64,000 nucleotides of DNA from an uncultured Opitutaceae bacterium (GTDB lineage Bacteria; Verrucomicrobiota; Verrucomicrobiia; Opitutales; Opitutaceae): the NCBI GenBank assembly GCA_937902925.1, contig CALFNN010000082.1, positions 22,902 through 86,901 of the forward strand, written 5' to 3'. The notes under the pieces are model-generated. The model ran no database searches. It saw only the letters and a list, made by a program, of their open reading frames with translations, and was not told where the DNA came from. This document shows, one piece after another, positions 1 through 9,444 of the stretch (positions within the stretch are counted from its first letter, which is position 1; every line of letters begins with the position of its first letter). The translations under genes were made by a program, and so were the position numbers.

Positions 1-342
1 GTGGTCGCCGCCTTCTACCGCGACATCGTCAATTACGCCATGACCCCGGATCTGCGCACCGAGCGAAAGGGCGATTTGCTACTTTCGAGCGACGGTGTCG
101 CCCGCGCCGGCGTCGCCCCGCTCCCCGATCTCGAGGATGCGAAACCCGGCTGGCTCGGTGTCATCCGGGTGGCGGACATCGACGAGGCGCTGGCGCGGAC
201 GACCAAGCTCGGCGGCGAAGTTTTGCTGGCTCCCCGACCGGCCGCCTTCGAGAGCCGTTTCGCGATCATCGCCGATTCCACCGGCGGCACCGTCGGTTTG
301 TTGGAATATGTCGACAGCGCCAAAGTCGCCACCCACCCATGA
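1..342 (+). CDS. VOC (glyoxalase-like) family protein, 5' truncated
   Basis: The reading frame is open to the window edge, so this is only the C-terminal part (113 residues visible). The stretch PGWLGVIRVADIDEALART followed by GGEVLLAP and a final GTVGLLEY is the typical second beta-alpha-beta-beta-beta module of vicinal oxygen chelate proteins. These proteins are usually two such modules and bind a metal and a small substrate. Substrate and metal ligands cannot be judged from the fragment. The stop codon overlaps the next gene's ATG (ATGA), so the two are probably cotranscribed. Family assignment is good; the specific function is unknown. Confidence 0.7.
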   Translation: MVAAFYRDIVNYAMTPDLRTERKGDLLLSSDGVARAGVAPLPDLEDAKPGWLGVIRVADIDEALARTTKLGGEVLLAPRPAAFESRFAIIADSTGGTVGLLEYVDSAKVATHP

Positions 343-614
343 AACACACCCGCAAGATTCTCCTCGGTTCCCTTCTTCTGGCCGGCCTGCAATTCGGGCT
401 GACCAGCTGCCTCACGGGTGCCTACGTGGGCACCGGCGTCTACTACGGCCCGCGGCGCGATCCGTGGTTTCACGACGATCCGTGGATGGATGGCAATCGC
501 TGGTATGGTGGCGATCGCGGCCCAAGAGGCGGCGGCAACGTTGATGTCTACATCAGCCCGCCGCGGATCTCCGGACAACTGCACCTGCCACTCCCGCCAG
601 GCATCGGGCGGTAA
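339..614 (+). CDS. small predicted lipoprotein
   Basis: A 91-residue protein. It starts at an ATG that overlaps the previous stop (ATGA). The N-terminus is MKHTRKILLGSLLLAGLQFG followed by LTSC at residues 21-24, a plausible signal peptidase II lipobox. The rest is rich in Gly, Arg, Asp, Trp and Tyr (for example GTGVYYGPRRDPW) and ends in a short Pro-rich tail. I recognise no family. It is likely an outer-membrane-anchored periplasmic or surface protein. Function unknown. Confidence 0.6.
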   Translation: MKHTRKILLGSLLLAGLQFGLTSCLTGAYVGTGVYYGPRRDPWFHDDPWMDGNRWYGGDRGPRGGGNVDVYISPPRISGQLHLPLPPGIGR

Positions 615-725
615 TTGCTCCGTCATTCCGGCAAGCCGCGGTGGTTCGAACCCGCCGCTGATCGCACTCCCCGCTTCGCTGTTGCTCCTCCCGATCTCGA
701 CCAATCCTCCAACCTCCTCACCTTC

Positions 726-881
726 ATGGCTCATCTCTTTGTCGCCCTTTTTCTCATCATCTTCGGCCTGAACGTGCTGTTCGGGCTTTCCATCCCGATC
801 TGGGTTTCCGGCCTGCTCGCATTGATCGGCGGCGTCCTCCTGCTGTTGGAGCGCTTCGGCATGCGCATTGGTGGAAGGTAA
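726..881 (+). CDS. small two-helix membrane protein
   Basis: A 51-residue protein starting MAHLFVALFLIIFGLN. It has two strongly hydrophobic segments (about residues 3-20 and 22-42) and a charged C-terminal RFGMRIGGR. A longer in-frame start exists at 615, but its extra N-terminus looks like translated spacer, so the ATG at 726 is preferred. It resembles the many small uncharacterised inner-membrane proteins found near stress genes. No function can be given. Confidence 0.55.
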   Translation: MAHLFVALFLIIFGLNVLFGLSIPIWVSGLLALIGGVLLLLERFGMRIGGR

Positions 882-905
882 CCCGCGCCTTCGTCGGCCA
901 ACACC

Positions 906-1907
906 ATGAGCTTCCCTCTCCGGACATTGAAACTGTCCGCCTTCCTCCTGCTTGGCGCTGGCCTGAGTCTGCACGCGCAGGAGCTGACTTTCCTCGGCGG
1001 CATGCTGCCGCGCGCGAACCTGGAGCGATCAAGCGTCACCTGGCAGGTCGACTACCGCCAGGACCTGTATCGCAATTTTGCGGGATCGATCGCCTATATC
1101 AATGAAGGTCATGTGACGGGACACCACCGCGACGGCACGGCGTGGCAGGTTTGGGGTCGGCTGCCGTTCAACGAAGATCTTCTCTCCGTCTCGTTGGGCC
1201 TCGGCGGCTATTATTTTTTCGACACCCAGCCGTTGCCCGGTGGCGACACGGCAAACGTTCACGGCATGGCGCCGATTTACAGCCTGTCAGCCACCGGCTA
1301 TTTTTCGAATCGCTGGTTCTGGCGGGCGATGGTTAATCGCATCAGCCCGGCGAATGACATCAAGGTGACCACGGCGACGGGCGGTGTGGGCTTCTGGTTT
1401 GGCCGCGAGCGAAAGCCCACGCCCGGAAAACTCGGCGACGCGCCGGACGAAGATTCCTATGTGACCGATCCCGAACTCACCTTCTTTGGCGGCCAGAGTG
1501 TCGTGAACACTTTCCTGAGCCAGGAGGCGCGCGCCTATGCCGGCGAATATCGCCGGGGCGTCGTGCCCCACGTCGATTGGACCGCGTCCGCCATCTATGA
1601 AGGCGACCCGAAAATCATCCGGCGCAGCGGCCTGGCCACGCAGTTGTGGTTTGTGAACAGCTTTTTTCACGATCGCATCGCGATTGGTGGCGGCCTCGGC
1701 CCCTACATTTACCTCGATCACCATCATCCTGCCGGCGCCGGCGCGAAGAACCCCGCGGCGGTCGCGCCGCTCGCGTCGCTGACGTTTTCCACCCGGCTCT
1801 CCGCGCACTGGATCATGCGGCTGGTCTTCGACCGCGTAACCAGCAGCTACAACCGCGATGCGGATATTTTCCTGATCGGGCTCGGCTACCGCTGGCGCAA
1901 CGATTGA
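906..1907 (+). CDS. predicted outer-membrane beta-barrel protein
   Basis: A 333-residue protein with a clear Sec signal peptide (residues 1-25, ending LSLHAQ before ELTFLGG). The remainder has the alternating aromatic/hydrophilic pattern of an outer-membrane barrel and ends in an aromatic-rich strand (IFLIGLGYRWRND). Segments such as FNEDLLSVSLGLGGYYFFDT and RLSAHWIMRLVFDRVTSSYN look like paired transmembrane strands. No enzyme motif is visible. It could be a porin-like or lipid-modifying barrel; I cannot decide. Confidence 0.6.
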   Translation: MSFPLRTLKLSAFLLLGAGLSLHAQELTFLGGMLPRANLERSSVTWQVDYRQDLYRNFAGSIAYINEGHVTGHHRDGTAWQVWGRLPFNEDLLSVSLGLGGYYFFDTQPLPGGDTANVHGMAPIYSLSATGYFSNRWFWRAMVNRISPANDIKVTTATGGVGFWFGRERKPTPGKLGDAPDEDSYVTDPELTFFGGQSVVNTFLSQEARAYAGEYRRGVVPHVDWTASAIYEGDPKIIRRSGLATQLWFVNSFFHDRIAIGGGLGPYIYLDHHHPAGAGAKNPAAVAPLASLTFSTRLSAHWIMRLVFDRVTSSYNRDADIFLIGLGYRWRND

Positions 1908-1948
1908 GGGACTCCGCCGGTGGCCACCGCGCGCCGGAGATTCCTGCC

Positions 1949-1990
1949 GGGTTTCACCCCATAGTGATTCACGGGTGCGACCGATAGGAT
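1949..1990 (+). promoter_or_regulatory. shared bipartite promoter, copy 1 (before collagen-OmpA gene)
   Basis: The box GGGTTTCACCCCAT (1949-1962) is followed after exactly 22 nt by the -10-like hexamer TAGGAT (1985-1990). Six other intergenic sites in the window have the same box and the same spacing. Predicted transcription start is near 1997, giving a leader of about 100 nt before the ATG at 2096. Confidence 0.6.
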
Positions 1991-2095
1991 GGGCGCTTCA
2001 AGGAATCACGGTCACCGGTGATGTCGTCCCGCAGTCCGCGGGAATCTGACGCGCATCCAAACAGAGGCCCTCATCCCCTTGCAAAAATCAAATCC

Positions 2096-3043
2096 ATGAA
2101 ACTTGAATTAATGACAATCGCGATTTCCGCGATGCTCGTCGCCGGTTGTGCCAGCCAACAACCTGTTGCTAATATTGCCTCCAACTCGGAAAGTCTCGTC
2201 GGGCCGCGCGGGGCCGATGGCCCAACGGGTGCCACCGGTGCGCAGGGCGCCACTGGCGCACGCGGCGCGCCGGGCATCGCCCTGGCGGGCCAGCGCGGGG
2301 CCGATGGTCCGATGGGCGCCACGGGTGCGCAGGGCGCCACGGGCGCGACCGGCGCTGCAGGCGAAGTTCGCCGCGGGATGGCCGGCCGGACCGGCGCCAC
2401 GGGCGCCACGGGTGCCACGGGTGCGGTGGGTCAGACAGGCGCGACCGGAATGAGCACCGCGGGTTACGCCGGTGCGACCGGAGCGACCGGTGCGACGGGT
2501 CTGCAAGGCGCCACGGGTGCCACGGGTGCCCAAGGTTCGACTCTTTATGGACCCACGGGACCACAAGGCCGCACGGGTGACGCCGGCGCGCAAGGCGTCA
2601 GCGGAAACGAGGGCGGGGCGGGGCGCACCGTGGCTGGTGTCGCCGGCGCAACGGGTTTCACGGGCGCGACGGGAGCCCAGGGCGGGACCGGAGCGCAAGG
2701 CGACACGGGCGTGGCAGGTATCGTGGGTTCGTGGACATCCTACCGCGACTATATGTTCAGCTATAACGATGCCCGGGTGCAGGATTCGGACGCGACCAAG
2801 AGCGCTAATATCGCCGCCTACCTGAATGCGAATCCATCGCTCCGGCTGGCGCTCGATGGCACCATTGATCCCCGGGGCTCCGATCCGAAAAACCAGAACC
2901 TGAGCGATCAGCGGGTCGAGGCGGTGCGAAATTCCCTGATCGCGGCGGGTGTTCCTTCTTACAAAATCAGAACCGGTGCGTTCGGTGATCCACAATCGCG
3001 CCGCGACCGTCGGGTTGAAGTTTTGTTTGCGACCGCCAACTGA
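2096..3043 (+). CDS. collagen-like lipoprotein with C-terminal OmpA domain
   Basis: A 315-residue protein. The ATG at 2096 is chosen because it begins a lipoprotein signal ([18 protein letters not shown], lipidated Cys18). The in-frame ATG at 2018 would add a non-hydrophobic extension. Residues about 36-209 are Gly-X-Y triplets dominated by GAT, GAQ and GPR, a collagen-like triple-helix region. Residues about 220-315 form an OmpA/MotB-type peptidoglycan-binding domain, including [11 protein letters not shown] and [12 protein letters not shown]. Inferred topology: lipid anchor, rod-like trimeric spacer, murein-binding end. It sits alone behind its own promoter (1949-1990) and terminator (3094-3127). 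Confidence 0.85.
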   Translation: MKLELMTIAISAMLVAGCASQQPVANIASNSESLVGPRGADGPTGATGAQGATGARGAPGIALAGQRGADGPMGATGAQGATGATGAAGEVRRGMAGRTGATGATGATGAVGQTGATGMSTAGYAGATGATGATGLQGATGATGAQGSTLYGPTGPQGRTGDAGAQGVSGNEGGAGRTVAGVAGATGFTGATGAQGGTGAQGDTGVAGIVGSWTSYRDYMFSYNDARVQDSDATKSANIAAYLNANPSLRLALDGTIDPRGSDPKNQNLSDQRVEAVRNSLIAAGVPSYKIRTGAFGDPQSRRDRRVEVLFATAN

Positions 3044-3093
3044 CCGGCGCTCGCAGCGACAAGGCCCGCGGGCCAACCGACACTGGTCACTTT

Positions 3094-3127
3094 CTCCTTC
3101 GAGCCTTCCAGGCCGAAGGAGATTTTT
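3094..3127 (+). terminator. rho-independent terminator after collagen-OmpA gene
   Basis: The arms CTCCTTCG (3094-3101) and CGAAGGAG (3114-3121) are perfect complements, with extra GCC/GGC pairing inside the loop. They are followed by A and five T residues (3123-3127). Confidence 0.8.
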
Positions 3128-3355
3128 GCGTCGGGTGCCGACGGCATCTCGGGATCGGGGCGAAAGCCCCGCGTGGCTGGCAGCCCGATCGAACAGCGGA
3201 AACGCCTGCGAGGAGCGCCGATTGTTGACGTGCTGGGCGGGAACGGCGACGGCGATTCCGCCTTGGCCCCGGCCGATGCCGAGCTGCCGCAGTCGCCCAT
3301 GCCGAGGCGATGTGGCAATGGATAGCCCATGACGGAATTTGATGGGATTCCAGAT
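3128..3355. other. intergenic spacer without a recognisable gene
   Basis: Between the plus-strand terminator and the stop of the minus-strand cytochrome gene. It contains a compact GAAA-tetraloop hairpin (arms CGGGGC 3156-3161 and GCCCCG 3166-3171). The open frames crossing it are shadows of flanking genes. Nothing else is supported. Confidence 0.4.
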
Positions 3356-4798
3356 TCACAGCACGCGGAGAAACGCCTCGAGGTCGGTCTTCTCGCTCGT
3401 GGTGAGGTGCGTCTCAAGGATTAGATTAAAGAACTCGACGGTGTCCGCGAGCGTCAGGAGCCGGCCGTCGTGGAGATAGGGCGGCGAGTCCTTGATGCCG
3501 CGCAGCGGGAAAGTTTTGATCGGGCCGTCGGTTGTCATCATCGCACCCCCGGCGGCGCGCGGTGCAAAGAAACGTTCGGTGTCCAGGTTGTGCATCGAGT
3601 TGTCGGTGTAGTAGGGTGGGGCGTGGCATGTGGCGCATTGCGCCCGGCCAAAAAACAGTTCCTGTCCGCGCAACTCCCGCGCGGTGGCTTTTTTCGGATC
3701 GAGTTTGCCGAACACGTTCAATTTTGGGGCCGGCGGAAAATCGAACAGCTCCTGCATCTCCGCCATCGCCTGCACCTGGCTCCCGCGATCGAGAATGTTG
3801 ACCCCTTTCTTGGCCGCGATCACCGGGTCGCCATCGAAGTAGGCGCCGCGCTGCTCGAATTCCGTGAAGTCCTCGACGCTTTTCATGGCCCGCTGCGAGC
3901 CGAACAGTTGCTGGATGTTCACCCCGCGCAGGCTTGGCGTGTCGACCCGGTGCCGGAACGCCTGCGGCCGGGCATCGCCGGTGAGATGGGTGGCGGCGTC
4001 GGTGTGCCCATTGCTGTGACAGTCAAAGCAGGCGACCCCGCGGCTCGGGCGCAGCGAGCGCCGGTCGTCGGTGGCGTTGAACTGCTGTTGCGGGAATGGC
4101 GTGAGCAAGAGCCGCAAGCCCTCGAGTTGTTTGGGATTCAGCAGCCCATCGAACAGCGCGAAGTAATTGTCGAGCGTCACCACCCGGCCCTGCGACACGT
4201 CGCCGAGGTCGGAGCGGGTCGTGAGAAAGATCGGCGCGGGAAACTCCGGGAGAAAATGATCCGGCCAGTCGAAATCGAGGTCGAACCGGGTGAGATCGCG
4301 CTGTTCCTGGCGGGCGAGTTCGTCGATGACGAAGTGGGGAAATACCATGCCGCCCTCGGGGTGATTGGGATGCGGCAGGGGCATGAATCCCGCGGGGAAC
4401 AAATCCTGCGAGCGGATTTCCTCCGGGGTCAAGGAGGCGAGTTTTTCCCACGTCAGTCCCGGCTTGAGCCGGACGCGCACGCCCTGCTGCACGGGTTTTC
4501 CCCGCGTCATCACGACGCCGTCGGCCGGCCGGTTGGACAAGTCGTAGCGTTCCCTCACGAGTTCCATGTGTGCCTCCATCAGCCCGGGCTTCGCCGCGGC
4601 CATGCGCCGCTGGACGGCGGCGAACGGCTCGTTGCCGCTGACCGGCGCATAGCTCGAATCCCGCTCCGGCACGGCCGACGCAGGCTGGGCGCACATGGCG
4701 CCGGATGGGGCGAGACAGGCGAGCGTCGCCCCGAGCAGAGCGAAGCGGAGGGAAGCCCGGCAACGGGCCTCGGAACATTTGGGGGAGAAAAAGTGCAT
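3356..4798 (-). CDS. di-heme cytochrome c peroxidase-like protein
   Basis: A 480-residue exported protein. The N-terminal signal peptide runs to about residue 40 (LGATLACLAPSGAMCAQPAS). It has two covalent haem c motifs: CFDCH at 257-261 and CATCH at 388-392. The latter is followed by the FPLRGIKDSPPYLHDGRLLT segment typical of the MauG/bacterial CcpA superfamily. Known members reduce hydrogen peroxide or oxidise protein side chains in the periplasm. Haem ligation on the far side and the substrate cannot be read here. It is a single gene, convergent with the collagen-OmpA gene. Confidence 0.8.
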   Translation of the reverse strand: MHFFSPKCSEARCRASLRFALLGATLACLAPSGAMCAQPASAVPERDSSYAPVSGNEPFAAVQRRMAAAKPGLMEAHMELVRERYDLSNRPADGVVMTRGKPVQQGVRVRLKPGLTWEKLASLTPEEIRSQDLFPAGFMPLPHPNHPEGGMVFPHFVIDELARQEQRDLTRFDLDFDWPDHFLPEFPAPIFLTTRSDLGDVSQGRVVTLDNYFALFDGLLNPKQLEGLRLLLTPFPQQQFNATDDRRSLRPSRGVACFDCHSNGHTDAATHLTGDARPQAFRHRVDTPSLRGVNIQQLFGSQRAMKSVEDFTEFEQRGAYFDGDPVIAAKKGVNILDRGSQVQAMAEMQELFDFPPAPKLNVFGKLDPKKATARELRGQELFFGRAQCATCHAPPYYTDNSMHNLDTERFFAPRAAGGAMMTTDGPIKTFPLRGIKDSPPYLHDGRLLTLADTVEFFNLILETHLTTSEKTDLEAFLRVL

Positions 4799-4943
4799 TG
4801 GATAACCGGGACGCGCGGAAAGAGTCCGGGGTCCGTGACGGAATCGTAGCGGGCGTCGGTGCGGCGGAACATGGGGTCTTCACGGCAGGGCCTTCACCGC
4901 GCGGCCCCGCACGCGAAGCGATGGTAGGTCAATGCCCCATCTC

Positions 4944-4983
4944 GTTTCACCCCATATCAGCGGCACTCCTGCGTGGCTATCGT
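4944..4983 (+). promoter_or_regulatory. shared bipartite promoter, copy 2 (before giant Ig protein)
   Basis: GTTTCACCCCAT (4944-4955), exactly 22 nt, then TATCGT (4978-4983). The left half of the box is weaker than in other copies (TCGT instead of GGGT). Predicted start near 4990, about 60 nt before the ATG at 5049. Confidence 0.55.
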
Positions 4984-5048
4984 GGCTCCTTCATTCGCGC
5001 CGCGTCCGTCGCGCCCCCTTCATCCAGCGCACAGAAAAGAAGAATCAC

Positions 5049-8000
5049 ATGAAATACAGCACGCTCGTCTCATCGGCCCTTGTGGCCCTCACGGTTTTCA
5101 CGGGCATCCCAGCCCGCGCCGCCGACAACATGGCCTCCATCGGCATCACCCCTGCCACGGGCGTGGTCACGCTCCTCCCGCACTGGGCCATCGGGGGTAA
5201 CCTCGCGGGGTTTCATCAAATGTCGCAAAATCTCGGGCTGACGGGCAGCGTCGCCAACAATTTCTACTCGATCAGGGCCGGGACCATTCCGGCGGGCGGC
5301 GACATTCTCGCATTCAATTTCTATGTGCCGGGCTCCGGCTCGGCGACCCCGCATTCGGACATTGGCAGCAAACTGACGCCGGACTCCTATTCGGCGCTGA
5401 CCTCGGCCGATCCCGATGTCGGCTATGGCTCGGTTAATCTCTACCTCATCCATCACAAAGGGACGACGGACTACTTCACCGCCATCGTTCCCGGTTCCGC
5501 CACGTCCTCGGCGGTCACCGATGAGAAGCCGATGTCCGGACCCGGCGGCCCCGGCACGGTCACCGGCGTCAGCGGCTACTTCGGCCTGACATTCGCGGCC
5601 GGCAATCTGGGTTACGGTCTCAATAGTTTCTATTATCTCCGCACGGATCCGGTCAGCGGGATCACCAAGTTCGGCACGCTCGCCCCCGCATTGCTCGCCG
5701 GCTCGGCGGACCAATTCGATTTGGGCACCAGCGGCCACAAGGCCCTGGCCTTCACCGGCGCCGACGTCGGTTACGGCGTGAACAAGATGTATTATCTCCG
5801 GCTCGATCCCGTCACCGGCTTCACGATTTTCGGCATGCTGGACCCCGCCCTCGCGGGTGCCCGGCATACGTCCGACATCGCCAACCTCGGCAGCGTCTAT
5901 TCGACCCTGACCTTTGTTCCCGGTGACGTGGGATATGGCAGCAGCCAATTCTACACCACGGGCACGGTCAACACAACCTGGCAGTCCGTCAGCTTCGCCG
6001 CCATTGCCGACCAGGCGATCAGCAGCGGTTCGTTCGCGATCAATCCGACCGCAAGTTCCGCCTTACCGATCGTGGTTACCGTGGTGGCCGGATCGACGGG
6101 CGCCGCAACCATCAGCACGCCGGTTGGCGGCGTGTTCACCGTTACGCCCACCCAGCCCGGCATCGTCACGCTGCAGGCGACGCAGGTCGGCGCGGTCAAC
6201 CCGATTCCCTACGAATCCAATATGCTTCGGCAGAGCTTCACCGTCACCGGCATCGGTTATCCGGTTGTCACGAACTCCCCGCTGACGAAGGCGGGCACGG
6301 TCGGCACGGCGTTCAACTTTTCGATCACGGCTTCGAATTCACCGACTGTTTACACGGCCAGCCCGCTCCCGGCCGGTCTCGTATTTAACGGCGCCACCGG
6401 TGCCATCACCGGCACGCCCACCACGGTGGGTGTCACGTCGGTGCTGCTCGGCGCCACCAATGCCAGCGGCACGGGCAACGCCACGTTGACCGTCACGGTC
6501 GCCGCTGCGGGTGTCGCCCCAATCATCACAAACAGTCCGCTGACAGCCGCGGGGACCATTGGCACCGTCTTCAGCTTTTCGATCACCGCCTCGGGCACGC
6601 CCACGACCTACACCGCGAGTCCGCTCCCGGCCGGTTTGAGCATTGCAGCCGCAACCGGTGTCATCACCGGTATCCCCACCACGGTGGGTGTCACGTCGGT
6701 GCTGCTCGGCGCCACGAACGGCACGGGCACGGGCAACGCCACGTTGACCATTACGGTGGCCGCCGCCGGCGTGGCCCCGATCATCACGAACAGTCCGCTG
6801 ACCGCGGCAGGCACCATCGGCACGGCGTTCAGCTTTTCGATCACCGCCTCGGGTTCGCCCGCGAGCTATACCGCCAGTCCGCTGCCCGCAGGTTTGACCG
6901 TCGTGGCCGCGACCGGAGTTATCACGGGCACGCCTACGACTGCGGGAGTCACGTCGACGGTTCTCAGTGCGACGAATGGCACCGGCACCGGTAGCGCCAC
7001 GCTCACGATCACGGTGGCCGCCGCTGGCGTGGCCCCGATCATCACGAACAGTCCGCTGACCGCAGCGGGCACGGTCGGCACGGCGTTCAGCTTTTCGATC
7101 ACGGCTTCGGGCTCGCCCGCGAGCTATACCGCCAGCCCGTTGCCCGCGGGCCTGAGCGTTGTGGCGTTGACCGGTGTCATCACCGGCACGCCGACCACGG
7201 CCGGAGTCACGTCCGTCTTGCTCGGCGCCACTAATGGCACCGGCACCGGCACCGCCACCCTGACGGTCACGGTCGCCGCCGCTGGCGTGGCTCCGAATAT
7301 TACCAGCCCGACCACGGCACCCGGCACCGTCGGCACGGCCTTTGTCACTTATCAAATCATCGCCACCGGATTGCCCACGAGCTTTTCCGCGAGCGGGCTC
7401 CCGGCTGGGCTGACCATCAATACTTTGACCGGCGCAATCAACGGCACGCCCACCACGGCGGGCGTCTCGGTTGCGACGATCGGAGCCACGAACAGCACCG
7501 GCACCGCTACCGCCACCCTGACGATCACGGTCGCCGCTGCCGGCGTCGCGCCCGTCATCACGAGCGCGACCACGGCACCTGGCACCGTCGGCACGACCTT
7601 CGCCACCTATCAGATCGCCGCGACGGGCCTGCCCACGAGCTTTTCCGCCACCGGCCTCCCAGCCGGCCTGACCGTGAATACTTTGACCGGTGCGATCAAC
7701 GGCACGCCGACGGCGGCCGGCACGTCGGCTGCAACGATCAAGGCCACCAATGGCACGGGCACCGGAACTGCCACTCTCACGATCACGGTCGCCGCGGCTG
7801 GCCTCCCTCCGGTCATTATCGTGCCGGTTCTCACGAGTGCGGCATCCGCTTCGGGCACTGTCGGCGCACCCTTCGTCACCTACCAAATCACCGCGACCGA
7901 CAATCCCACGAGCTACGCTGCCAGCAACCTTCCGCCCGGACTGGTGATCAACACCCTGACCGGCAGGATCACCGGCACGCCGGTTTCGACAGGTAGTTAT

Positions 8001-9095
8001 CACGTCTCATTGAGCGTCATCGGCGCCGACGGCATTGGCTCCAACTCATTACTCATCGCGATCGCTCCGGGCATCAGCGTGCCGCCGGCGAGCGCCACCG
8101 TGGCCTCCGGCGCGGGAGCGACCTTCTCGGTCACCGCAAACACCGGCGGCAATTCCGTGACCTATCAATGGCAGAAAGACGGCGTGAACATCCCCGGTGC
8201 CACGGGTGCGAGCCTCACGGTCGCGAACGTGCAAGCTGCCAACATCGGATCTTATCGGGTCGTCGTTTCCAGTTGGGACACGTCAACGACCAGTGTGGCC
8301 GCGGTGTTGGGAATGACTTTCACGGGCCAGATCGCCGGCACCGCCGTCCTGGCTGGTGCGAATATCCAGCACCCAAATGGCAATTTCTACGATCAGGTTC
8401 AGCTCACGGGCGTAGCCGCGAGCACGAAAGCCGTATCCGGCCGGGTGGTGCGCGTGTCCTTTGTCGACCTGACCGACGACATTGTGCAGGTGGAAATGAG
8501 TGGCGCGGGCGTGCTCACGATCAATTTGGAGGGTTCCAGTGGGCCCGCCTCACCGGTCAAATACAACCAGCCGGGTGTGCTCTACATGAAAGGCCAGGCT
8601 TCGATTGCGATCACGGGCGCCGATGCCACCACGAACGTCAGTATTTTCAGCGTGGGGCGCTCCAATGCGGTCGACCAGACGCTCTTCATTCCTGGAGTGA
8701 CCTATGACGGTTATGCGGACATCGCGCTCGTCACCGTCGCCAGCGCGGATGGCAGCTTTGGCGGCCTGCGCACGGCGAATGCGAGTTATTTCCGCGCCAA
8801 CGGCACGACGGGAATCTACGCGCCGGGCGTGCGGTTCAACGGCCCGGTGTTTGTCAGCGACATCGATGGCGCCAACACGGCGAACGCCGATCTGATCCTG
8901 GGTTCGGTGACCGACGCACGCGTCACCGGCGGCGATTTGTTTCAGGACAACGGCGGTGCCGTGGAGGTCAGTGGAATGACGCGCCTGCAATTTACCGCCG
9001 GCACTTCGTCCGGCGGCATGCTGTTGCCGGCGCAGGCAAACCGCGGCGTGCTCATGACCAACGGCGCAGTAGTGACCAGTCAGCTGGTGCCCTGA
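5049..9095 (+). CDS. giant secreted protein with putative-Ig repeats and conserved C-terminal domain
   Basis: A 1348-residue protein. The ATG at 5049 begins a Sec signal peptide (MKYSTLVSSALVALTVFTG, cleavage after PARAA); the longer in-frame start lacks this. N-terminal part: repeated DVGYG and YYLRxDPVxG motifs (residues about 130-300). Middle: about seven He_PIG-type putative Ig repeats of about 86 residues (SFSITASGSPASYTASPLPA type, nt 6270-8060). Then an Ig-like domain with the core YQWQKDGVNIPGA. Residues about 1090-1348 form a C-terminal domain shared with the giant protein at the other end of the window. Presumably a surface or adhesin-like protein. It is followed by a strong terminator. 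Confidence 0.8.
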   Translation: MKYSTLVSSALVALTVFTGIPARAADNMASIGITPATGVVTLLPHWAIGGNLAGFHQMSQNLGLTGSVANNFYSIRAGTIPAGGDILAFNFYVPGSGSATPHSDIGSKLTPDSYSALTSADPDVGYGSVNLYLIHHKGTTDYFTAIVPGSATSSAVTDEKPMSGPGGPGTVTGVSGYFGLTFAAGNLGYGLNSFYYLRTDPVSGITKFGTLAPALLAGSADQFDLGTSGHKALAFTGADVGYGVNKMYYLRLDPVTGFTIFGMLDPALAGARHTSDIANLGSVYSTLTFVPGDVGYGSSQFYTTGTVNTTWQSVSFAAIADQAISSGSFAINPTASSALPIVVTVVAGSTGAATISTPVGGVFTVTPTQPGIVTLQATQVGAVNPIPYESNMLRQSFTVTGIGYPVVTNSPLTKAGTVGTAFNFSITASNSPTVYTASPLPAGLVFNGATGAITGTPTTVGVTSVLLGATNASGTGNATLTVTVAAAGVAPIITNSPLTAAGTIGTVFSFSITASGTPTTYTASPLPAGLSIAAATGVITGIPTTVGVTSVLLGATNGTGTGNATLTITVAAAGVAPIITNSPLTAAGTIGTAFSFSITASGSPASYTASPLPAGLTVVAATGVITGTPTTAGVTSTVLSATNGTGTGSATLTITVAAAGVAPIITNSPLTAAGTVGTAFSFSITASGSPASYTASPLPAGLSVVALTGVITGTPTTAGVTSVLLGATNGTGTGTATLTVTVAAAGVAPNITSPTTAPGTVGTAFVTYQIIATGLPTSFSASGLPAGLTINTLTGAINGTPTTAGVSVATIGATNSTGTATATLTITVAAAGVAPVITSATTAPGTVGTTFATYQIAATGLPTSFSATGLPAGLTVNTLTGAINGTPTAAGTSAATIKATNGTGTGTATLTITVAAAGLPPVIIVPVLTSAASASGTVGAPFVTYQITATDNPTSYAASNLPPGLVINTLTGRITGTPVSTGSYHVSLSVIGADGIGSNSLLIAIAPGISVPPASATVASGAGATFSVTANTGGNSVTYQWQKDGVNIPGATGASLTVANVQAANIGSYRVVVSSWDTSTTSVAAVLGMTFTGQIAGTAVLAGANIQHPNGNFYDQVQLTGVAASTKAVSGRVVRVSFVDLTDDIVQVEMSGAGVLTINLEGSSGPASPVKYNQPGVLYMKGQASIAITGADATTNVSIFSVGRSNAVDQTLFIPGVTYDGYADIALVTVASADGSFGGLRTANASYFRANGTTGIYAPGVRFNGPVFVSDIDGANTANADLILGSVTDARVTGGDLFQDNGGAVEVSGMTRLQFTAGTSSGGMLLPAQANRGVLMTNGAVVTSQLVP
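6270..8060 (+). repeat. tandem 258-bp repeats encoding putative-Ig domains
   Basis: About seven in-frame units of about 86 codons. A marker phrase encoding GTAFSFSITAS recurs near 6300, 6555, 6812 and 7070; diverged versions (GTAFVTYQI type) follow near 7330, 7590 and 7850. Several adjacent units are highly similar at the DNA level, so unit number may vary by recombination. Confidence 0.8.
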
Positions 9096-9126
9096 GCCAA
9101 GGCATTAAATTAGCGATTCATCATAC

Positions 9127-9158
9127 CGTGGAGCCGATCTTCGATCGGCTCCACTTTT
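9127..9158 (+). terminator. strong rho-independent terminator after giant Ig gene
   Basis: Perfect 12-bp arms GTGGAGCCGATC (9127-9138) and GATCGGCTCCAC (9142-9153) with a TTC loop and a run of five T (9154-9158). Confidence 0.9.
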
Positions 9159-9291
9159 TCGTGTCTGCGGGATCCCGTTCAAATTCCTCGCGAAAGGCGG
9201 CGCGAGATTTCGGTTTACGCCGCCCACTCGTGGTGACTGTTTCCGTGGTCGCGGCGAAAAGCGGCTCGAGGGCAGCTTTGAGGGGTGGGGG

Positions 9292-9335
9292 TAGGGTATC
9301 ACCCTATCGCAATCCCGGCGCTAAGAGCGTCTAAT
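9292..9335 (+). promoter_or_regulatory. shared bipartite promoter, copy 3 (before kai operon)
   Basis: The most symmetric copy: TAGGGT-ATC-ACCCTA (9292-9306) is a perfect palindrome, completed as CACCCTAT (9300-9307). After 22 nt comes TCTAAT (9330-9335), five of six matches to the sigma-70 -10 consensus. The -10 lies in a small inverted repeat CGTCTAAT/ATTAGACG (9328-9346). Predicted start near 9342, about 100 nt before the small ORF at 9445. Confidence 0.7.
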
Positions 9336-9444
9336 CGTATTAGACGGATGTTCGCCAAGTGACGATACCCTGCCGTGTGACCGATTGAGAGCTGCGGCCG
9401 CGTGAAGCGCCTCCGCAATTGAAACAGGTGACAGGGAATGAATC

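Noticed and set aside
635..665. Possible tRNA T-arm (GGTTCGAACCC inside a GC stem)
   Set aside because: No matching acceptor, D-arm or anticodon arm can be built around it, and the 5' part would lie inside the lipoprotein gene.
3470..4849. 459-codon plus-strand frame opposite the cytochrome gene
   Set aside because: Shadow of the minus-strand gene, which has two CxxCH haem motifs and a signal peptide.
6270..8060. Regular repeats resembling an array
   Set aside because: The units are 258 bp, in frame and coding for Ig-like domains. There is no short-repeat/unique-spacer pattern, so this is not CRISPR.
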